A stretch of DNA of 64,000 bases from JAJDXW01 sp965214795 (GCA_965214795.1 OZ243976.1:248001-312000); one strand, 5' to 3'. Shown: positions 8,869-18,070, numbered from the stretch's first letter. Numbers and translations: made by a program. Notes: generated by a model not told the origin, from the letters alone.

Positions 8869-10039
8869 TTAGAAGAGGTCGACGGTGATCGGGCAGTGGT
8901 CGGACGGCAGGCCGCGCCGCGGGTCGGCGTCCGCGGTGGTCCAGACGACCTGCCGGAAGGAAGCAGGGTCCACCCGCCGCCATGCCCGCGGGCCGAACAC
9001 GAAGAAGTCGATCGGGTGGCGGTGGTAGCGCGAGGTCCCGCGCCAGCAGGCCGGGGGCTGGCCGGCGGGCAGCCGGTGGAGCTGCAATCCCGGCGGGTCG
9101 CGATCGTCGAGGGCGCGCCACAGGTGGTCCCGCGGCCCGTGGCGGTCCAGCGCCCGATTGAAGTCCCCCAGGACCACGAAGGCGGTGCCCTCGCGCCAGC
9201 GGGCGTCGATCCACGACTCGAGCGGCTCGATCTGCCGGGCAAGCTTCCGGCAGTGGCGGTTGCGGGGATTCTTCAGGCTCTTCGCGAAGCAGCCCGACTT
9301 GAGGTGGACGTTGAGCAGACGAAGGCTTCGTCCACCGCTCCGGACGGCGAGATCGACCCCCCACCGCAGCTCGTAGCGAGAACCCGATCCGATCCCGAGG
9401 GCCCGGTGGTCCCGCCTCACCACCCGACCGAACCTTCTCTTGCGCACCGCGAAGCCGACGTAGATGTCGTCGTAGCGGGAGTCGTAACGCCCGGAGAAAT
9501 GGAGGTCGTAGTCACGGGCCGGGAAGACCCGCGCCGCGGCCCGTGGCCCGTTGACCTCCTGAAAGGCGATGACGTCCGCATCGAGATCGCGGGCATAGCG
9601 GGCGAGGACCCGGTAGTCGCTCTCGCTCCGCGCGACCGCGCCGCGCCACAGGGCGCCGCCCGTTCGCCAGTGCAGGAGATTGAGGTTCCAGCTCGCGATC
9701 CGGATCCATTCCGGCGGCGCGGGCAGCGACCCTCGCCGGGCGCTCTCCCGGTCGTGCGGGCGCGCCGGTGCCGGTACCGGCCCCGGGCCGGGCACGCCAA
9801 TTCCTGCCGCCCTGCTCCACCGCGCTCCGGCCGGTACAGCCGGGACGGGAAGCCCCGACCCGGTGGCAGTGGCAAGTACCGCTCGCCCGGTGATTGTGGC
9901 AACCGTCCGCCGCCACCGCACCCGGATGAGCGGGTGCCGCGGCCGGAAACAGCGTGCCCGCAACCGCGAGTGCCGTCACGGTCGCCCGGAGCTTCGCAGC
10001 GGTTCTCGTTTTGGCGCCTGACTTCACCCCGAGCCGCAT
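8869..10039 (-). pseudogene. endonuclease/exonuclease/phosphatase protein with YHYH-like leader, frameshifted
   Basis: The ATG at 10039 has an AAGGAG ribosome site. It opens a frame with a signal peptide (TALAVAGTLFPAAAPAHP) and DGCHNHRASGTCHCHR, a His/Cys motif of the YHYH-like type often placed before secreted nucleases. The catalytic domain lies in another frame: IASWNLNLLHW, FQEVNGP, LLNVHLKSG, LGDFNRALD and SDHCPITVD, the ordered motifs of the DNase I-like phosphohydrolase fold. The frames would join if one base were removed between about 9870 and 9710, a GC-rich linker. Either the gene is broken or the base call is wrong. The intact product would be a secreted, metal-dependent nuclease or phosphodiesterase of about 390 residues. 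Confidence 0.72.
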
Positions 10040-10342
10040 GCCGTCTTCTCCTTGCGACTCGCTCCGGGGCGGATCGGGGGGCCGATCGACGGCCGTGCCG
10101 GTCCGGCAGCGGAACCCGACGAGCAAAAAACGAAGATTGCCGGGAGCCTTCGCCACCGGAAGGCACTCGACCCATGACTGCTTTATTCTCTCTATTTTTA
10201 CCAACTAATTCAACAAATTACTTCGATTTCGGATTTCTCCGCCCGAAATCGTCGTCAACCGAAGCAAGGGCTTCTGCATCAAGGAGCTACGCTGTCCGGC
10301 GGTTACCGGGGACGTCCGGGAACATATTTGCCTTGCGCTCGG
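10040..10342. other. intergenic region with AT-rich patch
   Basis: No gene is seen in these 303 bases. The stretch 10175-10230 is strikingly AT-rich for this genome and probably holds the promoter for the nuclease gene, which reads leftward from 10039. The rest contains no clear terminator or conserved repeat. Confidence 0.4.
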
Positions 10343-11437
10343 TCAGCCGTACTTGAAGGGTAGCGAGCGGGCGTTCATATAACCCTGCGGGCCGATTCTG
10401 GACCACCTGATGACCATCTTGCGGAACGAGCGGTAGCTGTCCCAGACCTTCTGTGTGGTCGGGTCGGAAGCGCCGACCCCGCTGACGACATCGGAGGAGA
10501 TCTCGCCGAGCTTGGCGAGCAGGCGATCGGAGAACTTGTGCAGCTTGACATCGTGCTCCGACACGAGCGCCTCGAGCGATGGCGGGTTCGCACCATCGTA
10601 CTCGGCGGTCTGAATGTGTGCCTCGGCCTCGAGAATGGCGGTGATGATCTCGCGGTCCACGGCCGAGAGCTTCTCCCAGAACCGCTTGTTGAAAGCATAG
10701 CTCGCCATGGTTCCCGGTTCGTGGAACCCCGGCCAGTGGTAGTGCTTGACCACCCGATGAAACCCGAACAGGAGGTCGTGCCACGGCCCGAACCACTCCG
10801 CGCCGTCGAGGGCTCCGGACCGCAGGGCCGGCAGGATCCTCGCCGAGGGCTGGTTGATTGCGTTGACTCCAAGGGCACGCAGCACCTGTCCGCCGAGGCC
10901 GGGCATGTGAAACCGAAGACCCCGGAAATCGCCGATTCGCGTGATCTTCCGGTTGGCCCAGCCGCCCGTCCCGATCCCGGAGGAGGGGCCAGCGAAGGGC
11001 ACCATGTCGAAGTCGGCGTGGAGTCCCCTCCAGAGCTCGTAGCCGCCGCCGTACATGAGCCATGCCCGTGCCTCGTGGTGCGTCATCCCGAACGGCACCG
11101 AGGTGAAGAAGTTGAACGCCGGGGTTCGCCCCGAGAAGTAGTACTCCAGTGAGAAGTACATTTCCGCAATGCCGTCCGAGACGGCGTCGAACACCCCGAA
11201 CGCGGGGATCAGTTCCTCCGCATTGAACAACCGCACGGTCACCCGGCCGTCGGTGGCGGCGGTGATGCGCCTCGCGACGCGCGCCGCGGAGGTACCGAGC
11301 CCCGGGAAGTTCATCGTGAACGACGTGACGAGCTTGAGCTCCTTCAATCCCCGGGAGACGGCGGGCGCGGAGACCGCAGCCCCCGCCGCAGCCGCCCCGG
11401 CGACAGCGCCTGTGGTCAGGAATCGACGGCGCTTCAT
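10343..11437 (-). CDS. TRAP transporter substrate-binding protein (DctP-type)
   Basis: A 364-residue periplasmic binding protein of the tripartite ATP-independent transporter family, which captures organic acids or related ligands for a DctQM permease. The N-terminus KRRRFLTTGAVAGAAAAGAA is a twin-arginine-type signal. ELKLVTSFTMNFPGLGTSA opens the mature domain, and the DctP signature region includes GDFRGLRFHMPGLGGQVLRA with the ligand-binding Arg. The start at 11437 has AGAGGG upstream; an in-frame ATG at 11458 is an alternative. No permease subunits are adjacent, so this is an orphan receptor. Chains starting at 11437 keep the Tat motif at the extreme N-terminus, as usual. Confidence 0.88.
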   Translation of the reverse strand: MKRRRFLTTGAVAGAAAAGAAVSAPAVSRGLKELKLVTSFTMNFPGLGTSAARVARRITAATDGRVTVRLFNAEELIPAFGVFDAVSDGIAEMYFSLEYYFSGRTPAFNFFTSVPFGMTHHEARAWLMYGGGYELWRGLHADFDMVPFAGPSSGIGTGGWANRKITRIGDFRGLRFHMPGLGGQVLRALGVNAINQPSARILPALRSGALDGAEWFGPWHDLLFGFHRVVKHYHWPGFHEPGTMASYAFNKRFWEKLSAVDREIITAILEAEAHIQTAEYDGANPPSLEALVSEHDVKLHKFSDRLLAKLGEISSDVVSGVGASDPTTQKVWDSYRSFRKMVIRWSRIGPQGYMNARSLPFKYG

Positions 11438-11622
11438 CGGACGACCCTCTGTTCGCATCCTCTCTCCGTCCCGCTACCCGCGCAGGGCGCTGTCCTCGGG
11501 TCCGATCCGCCGGAGTCGATGACGGGAGGTCACGCGGCACGCGCACGCCGCCGCCGCAGTCCCTCCCCGCAGCCGATAAGTATAATCACCCGACCCCGGA
11601 TACGGGAAAACGAGGGAGATCG

Positions 11623-12312
11623 ATGGCAGGGTTCCAGAGCTTCGGACCCGAGTTCGGGGCGTTCCTCGAAGATCTCCGCTCGAACAACGACCGGGACTGG
11701 TTCGCCGCGAACCGGGAGCGCTACGAGGAGACGGTGCGCGAGCCGGCCCGCGCGTTCATCCGGGCCATGGCTCCGGCCCTCGCCGCCATCTCCCCCCATT
11801 TCCGGGCGGACGATCGCAAGACGGGGGGCTCTCTGATGCGCATCCATCGCGACACCCGTTTCTCACGCGACAAGACGCCGTACAAGACCAACGTGGGGAT
11901 CCAGTTTCGCCATGCGCTCGGCCGCGATGTCCATGCGCCGGGGTTCTATGTCCACTTCGAGCCAGGGAGCGCGTTCCTCGGGGCGGGGGTGTGGCGGCCC
12001 GATTCCACCGCGCTCTCCATGATCCGCGCCCGCATCGACGAGGAGCCGGACACTTGGCGCGGGGTTCGCGACGACGCGGCGTTCGGGTCATCGTTCCACC
12101 TCGGTGGGGAGAGTCTCAAGAGGACCCCGCGAGGGTTCGCGAAAGACCATCCGCTCGCGGAAGACCTCAAGCGAAAGGATTTCATCGCCATCCACGAATT
12201 GACGCCCGGGGACACGCTCGGGCCGGCGTTCCCGGACCTTGCGGCCGCCCGGATGCGCAGTGCCGGTGCATTCGTGCGATTCCTTTGCGAAGCGATCGAC
12301 GTGCCCTTCTGA
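11623..12312 (+). CDS. DUF2461 family protein
   Basis: A 229-residue soluble protein of the DUF2461 (TIGR02453) family, whose biochemical role is unknown. Diagnostic stretches are FLEDLRSNNDRDWFAANRERY at the N-terminus, MRIHRDTRFSRDKTPYKTN in the middle (the most conserved part), GFYVHFEPG, and a C-terminal KRTPRGF with DHPLAEDLKRKDF. AGGGAGA lies five bases before the ATG. Length is typical. It precedes an FAD oxidoreductase gene on the same strand by 70 bp and may share its transcript, but no functional link is known. Confidence 0.9.
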   Translation: MAGFQSFGPEFGAFLEDLRSNNDRDWFAANRERYEETVREPARAFIRAMAPALAAISPHFRADDRKTGGSLMRIHRDTRFSRDKTPYKTNVGIQFRHALGRDVHAPGFYVHFEPGSAFLGAGVWRPDSTALSMIRARIDEEPDTWRGVRDDAAFGSSFHLGGESLKRTPRGFAKDHPLAEDLKRKDFIAIHELTPGDTLGPAFPDLAAARMRSAGAFVRFLCEAIDVPF

Positions 12313-12382
12313 GGGCGGGACGGAGGTGCCGTCCGGTGCCAGCCGCCCGCCCCCGAACCGCTGCCGCGGCTCCCGCGGTCCG

Positions 12383-13564
12383 ATGAGCGATTTCGACGCA
12401 ATCGTGGTCGGGGCGGGCATCGTCGGTGCCGCGGCCGCATTCGCGCTCGCCCGGGAGGGCTCCCGGGTAGCCCTTGTCGACGCCGCTCCGGCCAGCTCCT
12501 CGCCGGGCGGGATGAGGGGGGCCAGCCGGGCGAGCTTCGCCTGGATCAACGCGACGGCCAAGACCGACCAGGAGGACTATCACCGGCTGAACGCGTGCGG
12601 AGCCGAGCACTACCGCGCCCTTGCGCGGGAGCTCGGCGAAACGCGCCTCGGGCTCCACCCGGCCGGGATGATCGCGTGGGCCGACCCGCACGACCAGACG
12701 CGACGGCGGGCGCTGCGCGCCCAGGTCGCGCGGCTGCGGGAGTGGAGCTATCCCGTCACCCCCCTCGACACGGACGGCCTGCGGGCGCTCGAGCCGCACG
12801 TCGCCTTTGCGCCCGGCGCGGAAGGCTTTCTCGCCTACGGCGACGCATGGCTCGATGTTCCCCGCGCCGTCGACCTTCTCTGCGAGGAGGTGCGGCTCCG
12901 GGGAGGAACGGTGGTCGCCGGCGAAGGGGGGCGCGTTGCCGGGCTCCGGCGCGACGAAGCGGGCGCGGTGCAGGGCGTCGAGGCCGGCGGCGAACGGCTC
13001 GGTGCCCCGGTGGTGGTCGCGGCCCTCGGCCCCGATACCGAGGTCGTCCTCAGGGCATGGCTCCGGCCGGGAGAGCTCGGCAACCGGGCGTTCCTCGGGC
13101 GCCGGCCCGGGCTCCTGGTCGACACCCCGGATACGGGCCCCTTCCGACTCGTCCGCCACGTGCTCTACACGGGGGACAACGCGCTTCACATCCGGCCGGG
13201 ACCCTCGGGCGGCCTTCGCATCGGCTCCGAGGACGCGGACCCCGAGAGCGAGGCGCCGGACGACGCGGCGGCGCGAGCGAACGCTCTCCTCGCCCGTGCC
13301 CGCGCCCTGCTCCCCGCACTGGGCGGGGAGGCTCCCGTCGAATCGCTGGCCCGCGAGTGCACGGTGCGGATCGGGGTCCGGCCGGTGCCGGCGGACGACC
13401 GCACCGTCATCGGCCCGGTCACCGGCGTCCGCGGCCTCTACGTCATCGTCACCCATAGCGGGGTAACCCTCGGGCCGTATCTCGGGCGGCTCGCCGCGGA
13501 GGAGATCACGACCGGGAGGATGCCGGGGCAACTCGCCCCGTTCCGCTTCGACCGCTTCGCCTAA
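12383..13564 (+). CDS. FAD-dependent amino acid oxidase (DAO) family protein
   Basis: A 393-residue flavoprotein of the DAO superfamily. The Rossmann dinucleotide-binding motif VVGAGIVGAAAAFALAREG is at residues 8-26, followed by an acidic residue of the second strand (LVDAAP). The C-terminus carries RIGVRPVPADDRTVIGPV and LYVIVTHSGVTLGPYLG, the family's second FAD contact. Such enzymes oxidise amino or N-methyl groups with oxygen or a quinone acceptor; the substrate here is unknown. The start at 12383 was selected because the Rossmann motif must lie close to the N-terminus. It follows the DUF2461 gene closely. Confidence 0.87.
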   Translation: MSDFDAIVVGAGIVGAAAAFALAREGSRVALVDAAPASSSPGGMRGASRASFAWINATAKTDQEDYHRLNACGAEHYRALARELGETRLGLHPAGMIAWADPHDQTRRRALRAQVARLREWSYPVTPLDTDGLRALEPHVAFAPGAEGFLAYGDAWLDVPRAVDLLCEEVRLRGGTVVAGEGGRVAGLRRDEAGAVQGVEAGGERLGAPVVVAALGPDTEVVLRAWLRPGELGNRAFLGRRPGLLVDTPDTGPFRLVRHVLYTGDNALHIRPGPSGGLRIGSEDADPESEAPDDAAARANALLARARALLPALGGEAPVESLARECTVRIGVRPVPADDRTVIGPVTGVRGLYVIVTHSGVTLGPYLGRLAAEEITTGRMPGQLAPFRFDRFA

Positions 13565-14002
13565 CCCTGCCCGTGCCCCACATCTCCTCGCTGGACTTTG
13601 AATATGAATAATTCATATCAATTCAATTACTTGTAATCTATCTGCCCTATCTGCCGATGACTGCCCAAGCCAGACTCGTCGGGCCTCGGCCGCATCGGGA
13701 CCGTCCAGGGACTGGTTTGTCACTCGATGCGCCGTTCACGGAAAAAACAAAGGGCCGGAAAACAATGACTTCCATGATACGCCGCGCATGAAGCCCAGCG
13801 GGGAGATGTGGGGCACGGGCAGGGCTGGTGCGCTGTCCCGGAGATGCGCATGGCTCCGTCAGCGCAACGTTTCCGGCGGGAGGACAGGACGATTCAATGG
13901 GCCAGGGTCCGGACACCGGAGCAATTCCGGCGACGTTATCCGTGGGACGGCACACCGGGACCGCAGCATGGAGATTCCGGCCGAGAAACTACCCGGTGTC
14001 CG
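13565..14002. other. gene-free interval with AT-rich palindrome
   Basis: No gene is supported. The interval begins with an AT-rich island (13600-13640), unusual for this genome, containing the perfect inverted repeat ATATGAAT-A-ATTCATAT at 13602-13618. This could be an operator or a degraded mobile-element end. The rest (13640-14000) has open frames only with GC-driven, low-information translations. Confidence 0.45.
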
Positions 14003-14278
14003 TCAGCCGCCGGCGGGCGCTGGCGCGTGCTCGTGCGGCCTCGGGGGGTCGAAGCGGTCGATTTTGCCCTCGAGGCGTGCGAGCCGTTCGCCTTGGCCGA
14101 TTTGCCGTTCTTCCAGGCGGCTCTGGCCGGCCTTGACATCGGTTTCGAGGCGGCTCTGGCCAGCCTTGACGTCGGTTTCGAGGCGGCGCACGTCCGAGTG
14201 CAGCCAAGCGATGAGGCCGACGTTGAGGGCGGCGAGCGCGATACCGGTCCCGACGATGGTGAAGGCTTCGGGGCTCAT
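14003..14278 (-). CDS. small membrane-anchored coiled-coil protein
   Basis: A 91-residue protein: one N-terminal membrane helix (AFTIVGTGIALAALNVGLIA), then a short coiled coil in which the 11-residue unit RLETDVKAGQS occurs twice, encoded by a 33-bp tandem repeat (14118-14183). A RLEERQIGQGERLARLEGKI segment follows, ending in a Pro/His-rich tail. The layout resembles the three other small proteins in this window at 18172, 18736 and 58696 (one membrane helix, then RLxERQ...LEG-type coils), but the coil sequence is more divergent. No function is known. The start at 14278 places the helix at residue 4 onward; the ribosome site is weak. Confidence 0.6.
   Translation of the reverse strand: MSPEAFTIVGTGIALAALNVGLIAWLHSDVRRLETDVKAGQSRLETDVKAGQSRLEERQIGQGERLARLEGKIDRFDPPRPHEHAPAPAGG
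14118..14183 (+). repeat. 33-bp tandem repeat within small coiled-coil gene
   Basis: Two adjacent 33-bp units (14118-14150 and 14151-14183) differ at about three bases. Each encodes the 11-residue stretch RLETDVKAGQS on the minus strand, so unit-number change would lengthen the coil by eleven residues without breaking the frame. Confidence 0.8.
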
Positions 14279-14466
14279 GTCATGAGAGACGTCTGTCCTG
14301 ATCGAGCTTACCACGTTCGCGGTGGTGGACTCGGGCGCGAGCGTCGATACCCGGGCTGACGACGGCATCCGGTCGGCCCGACCTGCCGCGCCCCCCCGTG
14401 CGATGATCCGAGCGGCGGGGCAAGGGGGCGTGGAGCGACACGAGTCCGAGCCGCCCGGAGGTCGAA

Positions 14467-15423
14467 TTGGCGTACGCAATGGCCGCGCAGCCGGAGATCG
14501 CAGCCGTCCCCGAGCGACTGAGCGCGCTCGCGCTCCGCTTCTCGGGAATGGACGGCATCGGGGTGTCGTTCGAGTTCTTCCCTCCCCGGACGGAGGAGAT
14601 GGAGAAGACGCTCTGGCGTTCCATCCTCCGTCTCGCCCCGCTCGAGCCGAGGTTCGTATCCGTCACCTACGGAGCCGGCGGCAGCACCCGCCACCGCACC
14701 CACGCGACGGTGCACCGCATCCTCGCGGAGACCTCCCTCACCCCGGCCGCCCATCTCACCTGCGTCGGCGCCTCACGCGAGGAAGTGGACGAGGTGGCGC
14801 GCGCCTACCACGCGGCAGGAGTCCGTCACATCGTGGCCCTGCGCGGTGACCCTCCCGAAGCCGGCGCCCGCTACGCGCCGCATCCCGGCGGATACGCCCA
14901 CGCCGTCGATCTCGTGGCCGGGCTTCGGCGCATCGCGGACTTCGACCTCTCGGTTGCCGCCTATCCCGAGACCCACCCGGGCGCCCCGAGCCCGCAGTTC
15001 GACATCGACTATCTCAAGCGCAAGCTGGACGCGGGGGCGAGCCGGGCCATCACCCAGTTCTTCTTCGATACGGAGCTCTTTCTTCGCTTCCGCGATCGGA
15101 TCCGCCGAGCCGGCATCGAAGCCCCGCTGATCCCGGGGATCCTGCCGGTCACCAACTTCGGCCAGGTCGCCCGCTTCGCGCGCCTGTGCGGGACAAGCGT
15201 GCCCCTTTGGTTGAGCCGGATCTTCGAGACGCTCGAGGACGACGCGGAGGCGCGCAAGCTCGTGGCGGCGATGGTGGCCGGGGAGCAGTGCCGGCTCCTC
15301 GCCGCGGAAGGGGTCTCGGACTTCCACTTCTACACCCTCAACCGCGCCGATCTCACGTTCGCGATCTGCCACATGCTGGGCCTGCGCGCGGCAACGGCTC
15401 CCCCAGATCCCCCAGCTCCGTAG
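14467..15423 (+). CDS. metF: 5,10-methylenetetrahydrofolate reductase
   Basis: A 318-residue FAD-dependent enzyme that reduces methylene-THF to methyl-THF for methionine synthesis in the cytoplasm. VSFEFFPPRTEEME contains the catalytic Glu. FVSVTYGAGGSTR, AHLTCVGASREEV, HIVALRGDPP and the FAD-contact region AAYPETHPGAPS follow, then ITQFFFD and PGILPVTNFGQ. It is a TIM barrel of typical bacterial length without the eukaryotic regulatory domain. The TTG at 14467 is the best start because GGAGGT lies five bases upstream; an ATG at 14479 is the alternative. The gene stands between divergent genes, with no met neighbours. Confidence 0.95.
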   Translation: MAYAMAAQPEIAAVPERLSALALRFSGMDGIGVSFEFFPPRTEEMEKTLWRSILRLAPLEPRFVSVTYGAGGSTRHRTHATVHRILAETSLTPAAHLTCVGASREEVDEVARAYHAAGVRHIVALRGDPPEAGARYAPHPGGYAHAVDLVAGLRRIADFDLSVAAYPETHPGAPSPQFDIDYLKRKLDAGASRAITQFFFDTELFLRFRDRIRRAGIEAPLIPGILPVTNFGQVARFARLCGTSVPLWLSRIFETLEDDAEARKLVAAMVAGEQCRLLAAEGVSDFHFYTLNRADLTFAICHMLGLRAATAPPDPPAP

Positions 15424-15521
15424 AAGAGCGCCGTCCCGGCGCACGAATCGGTGCGGATGATCGGCCAGCGCGGGAAAGTCCGGGCCGCCCGGCGGATGTG
15501 GCCAGCCGGCCGGGGGGCGAC

Positions 15522-16391
15522 TCAGTGCCACGCGCGGGGCTTGCCGCGGACGCTGATGCGCCACAGCAGGCGAGTGTTGCGCTCGTCCCTCGCGGGCTCG
15601 ATGGGGGTCCCCGAGTGCAGGGTCTGCGTCGTGTCGTAGATCGCGATATCCCCGACCCGGTACTTGTGGCGGTAGATGAACCGTTCCTGGAGCACGTGCC
15701 GCTTGAGGTCCCGCAATATCGTCGCACCCTCTTCCTCGTCCACCCCCTCGATCGCGTAGGGGGTGCCGGCCACCCCGTAGAGGGTCTTGCGGCCGGTGAC
15801 GTCATGGGGCCGGACGATGAGGTGGCGGACGGCCGGCACCCGCTTCACCTGCTCACCGGTGATAAGAGGATTCGCGACCGCCTCGTCTCCCTCCCCGCTG
15901 CTCGCGCCGTAGAGGTGCCGGGCGTAGCGTCCGTCGAGACGCTCCTTCATTTCCTCGGGCAGCTCGTCGTAGGCCCTCTTCAGGTCCGCGAGCTGCGTTT
16001 CGCCCCCGACCTCGGGGGACTTGATCGAGAAGAGCATCGTCGCGCTCGACGGGATCGCCTCGTAGGACTGGTCGGTGTGCCAGAACGCGGCGCCGTTGCG
16101 CACCGCCTCGTTGTCCTTCCATTCACCGCCGTAGTTGCCGATCGCCATCATTTCGGGATACCCCGGCATGCGCAGATGGTCGAGCACGTGCGGGATGGGC
16201 TCGCCCCACCAGCGGCCGAACTCGAGGTACTGGTCCTCGGTCAAATGCTGGCCGCGAATGACGAGCAGACGATGTTCGTGCACGGCGTCGGCGAGGGCCT
16301 TGAGCACTTCTTCGCCGAGCCCCCCGGCGATGTCGATCCCGACCGCCTCGACGCCGAAGCTCGCACCCTCAAGCCGGTTGATCGAAAGCAT
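15522..16391 (-). CDS. TauD/TfdA family 2-oxoglutarate dioxygenase
   Basis: A 289-residue non-haem iron(II), 2-oxoglutarate-dependent dioxygenase. The facial triad is visible as FWHTDQS (His and Asp, about residue 105) and TLHSGTP (distal His, about residue 262), with the 2-oxoglutarate-binding Arg in NTRLLWRIS. The N-terminus has the family's GVEAVGIDIAGGL and HRLLVIRGQ. Members hydroxylate sulfonates, phenoxyacids, carnitine precursors or other carboxylates; the substrate is open. AAGGAG lies about eight bases before the ATG at 16391, which favours it over GTG 16397. No sulfonate transporter is adjacent. Confidence 0.9.
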   Translation of the reverse strand: MLSINRLEGASFGVEAVGIDIAGGLGEEVLKALADAVHEHRLLVIRGQHLTEDQYLEFGRWWGEPIPHVLDHLRMPGYPEMMAIGNYGGEWKDNEAVRNGAAFWHTDQSYEAIPSSATMLFSIKSPEVGGETQLADLKRAYDELPEEMKERLDGRYARHLYGASSGEGDEAVANPLITGEQVKRVPAVRHLIVRPHDVTGRKTLYGVAGTPYAIEGVDEEEGATILRDLKRHVLQERFIYRHKYRVGDIAIYDTTQTLHSGTPIEPARDERNTRLLWRISVRGKPRAWH

Positions 16392-16595
16392 GTTCACTTC
16401 TCCTTCGCCGGCTTGCGCGGCCGGCGATCTCGCCCGTTCCGTTTGTTTCCGGCTCCTGCCCGCGGTCCCTGCTCGTCCCGATTGTAGGCCATCTTCACCG
16501 TCGCTCCGAGTGGCATCCCGGCCACCCCGGAGAGCACCGCCGGCCGGCGCCCCGCGGCGACGGGCTCCGTGCCGCCCCGCCGCGGCGGGGCTAGG

Positions 16596-16680
16596 CCTGC
16601 CCTGTCCTCACAAGTGGGGCTGAACAAACAGACCGTCGTGGTGTTCGATCCACGACATGCAGCACCAGAACTTGGTTCGA
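16596..16680 (+). mobile_element. solo end of IS4/Tn5-like element, second copy
   Basis: The sequence from CCTGCCCTGTCCTCAC (16596-16611) through about 16680 is nearly identical to the reverse complement of the right end of the outer element at 25935-26011, including the first five codons of its transposase gene (ATGCAGCxCCAGAAC). After those codons similarity ceases. This is the tip of a second copy whose body has been deleted. It abuts the unknown gene that follows and may have removed its original start. Confidence 0.78.
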
Positions 16681-16738
16681 TGACTTCGCGGCGACGGCCC
16701 GCGAAGCGCAAGCCGAAATCACCGAACGTCTGGATGGC

Positions 16739-17933
16739 ATGTACGGCGGGGAGGGGTGGACTTGGTGCGTGATCACAGTGCCGGATATCGAGGGCGAGGG
16801 CGACGGCCCGAACCTGTCCGGCGGCACGACACTGGCCGCCACGAACCTCAATCCCGAAGGCCCGGGCATCGTGTTCTATCCGTTGGGGAGGGTTCATGCC
16901 CGTTGGGTTGGGATGGATGCCGTCGATCGCCCCCCCCATCCGCTCGCGCCGTATATCCGCGCCTGGCAACGCCAGCCCCATGATGCCGAGCCCGAGCGCC
17001 GGAGCGACAAGCGCATCCTGCCGCGGATCGTCGCGGGCCACACCCATCCGGATCGGGCGCGCGGGACGCTGTTCGGCGGATTGCATGAAGGGCGCCAGTC
17101 CGCCCCCCCCCCCCCCGCAAATCGACCTGCCGTTTTGGGAGGGTATTCCTGTCGCGAAGCGATGTCCGGTGCTCGACCTGTTGGACGGCGCCGGGGTGCC
17201 GGTCATGGCGCAAGGGCGCGGCGCCCCCTTGGTACAACGGTTTATTGTGCGGATGATGGCGAGCGTCGCGCCGGATGACCGGCGGTTCGGTAGCGTGCGG
17301 ATGGTTTTGACCGTCAGAGAACTAAAAGATGGACTATGGCCGCGTGGATGGCAGCGTGGCCGGGACTGGCCGAAGCTCCGCGACATGCTGCTGCATGTGC
17401 ACAACTACTCTATCGTCTACCCTGGACGGACCGGAGAATCCCGGCGCTTGTTCGCGGTGACGATCGCGGACATGCCGGATTACGACCACCCACGGTTGAA
17501 GGACCATGTGGTCTCGGTGGTGAACTTTCCGGCAAGCCCGGAATCGAAATCCGGTCCGCCGATTAGCTTGTCCGACCTGGATGCGCTGTCCCTTGACTCC
17601 GCCCCTCGCTATCGTAGCTTCGTCGCGGGGAACTCGCTGCCGTGGCAACCGGGAGTGACTCGTGTGCGGGCGCCGCGCGCCGGCAACCGATGGGTATGGA
17701 CCCACGACCACACGCGCTATCCCGTGCTTACTTCCGCGGATCGGCGACGGCTGGCTTTCGGGCCGCACGACGCGAAGAACCGCACTCATGCGGATGTGGA
17801 TGCCGCGTGGCGCGACCCGCCCGGGTTGGTGGTGGTTGCGGAGCGGGCTGTGGACCCGGTCACGGGTGCGGTCGGATGGATCGTGGTTCCGAAGGATGCG
17901 GCGGCCGTGATTCGCTGCTCGGGACCTACCTGA
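16739..17933 (+). pseudogene. unknown protein, frame broken at a 14-C run
   Basis: I do not recognise this gene. One frame runs through 17102 (GEGWTWCVITVPD, LNPEGPGIVFYPLG, RWVGMDAVDRPP, AGHTHPDRARGTLFGG) and a second from the C-run to 17933 (PVLDLLDGAGVPVMAQGRG, LTVRELKDGLWPRGWQR, WPKLRDMLLHV, RYPVLTSADRRRLAFGPHD). Both look like real protein and would join with 13 rather than 14 C at 17103-17116. The second part contains a possible winged-helix stretch around LTVRELKDGLWP, compatible with a DNA-binding or replication-type protein, but this is a guess. The first frame stays open upstream of 16739, so the native start may have been lost to the adjacent IS remnant. Confidence 0.55.
17103..17116 (+). 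repeat. homopolymer run of 14 C
   Basis: Fourteen consecutive C inside the unknown gene, at the exact point where its coding frame switches by one base. Such runs slip in replication and are also error-prone in sequencing. Confidence 0.9.
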
Positions 17934-17964
17934 CCGGGGAGCTGAACTCCCCGGTCAGGTAGGT
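17924..17964. terminator. perfect 18-bp stem-loop
   Basis: ACCTACCTGACCGGGGAG (17924-17941), the loop CTGAA, then the exact complement (17947-17964). The stop codon of the unknown gene (17931-17933) lies inside the left arm. There is no long T-run, so it may be a bidirectional terminator or a retained mobile-element hairpin rather than a classical intrinsic terminator. Confidence 0.65.
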
Positions 17965-18024
17965 GGACTCGTAAACGGGCCGCGGGATTACGGCCGGCTC
18001 TTGGGGAGCCGCCCCGAAGACGAA

Positions 18025-18070
18025 GTCGGTCGGGGGCGCGCCCGCGTGAGAGGGCACGCCCCCGACCGAC
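18025..18070. terminator. 14-bp stem-loop downstream of small genes
   Basis: GTCGGTCGGGGGCG (18025-18038) pairs perfectly with CGCCCCCGACCGAC (18057-18070) around an 18-base loop. It lies about 100 bp past the stop of the minus-strand small gene at 18172 and is a plausible transcript end for it. Confidence 0.5.

Noticed and set aside
14118..14183. CRISPR-like repeat
   Set aside because: The two 33-bp units are directly adjacent without spacers and encode an 11-residue coil repeat.
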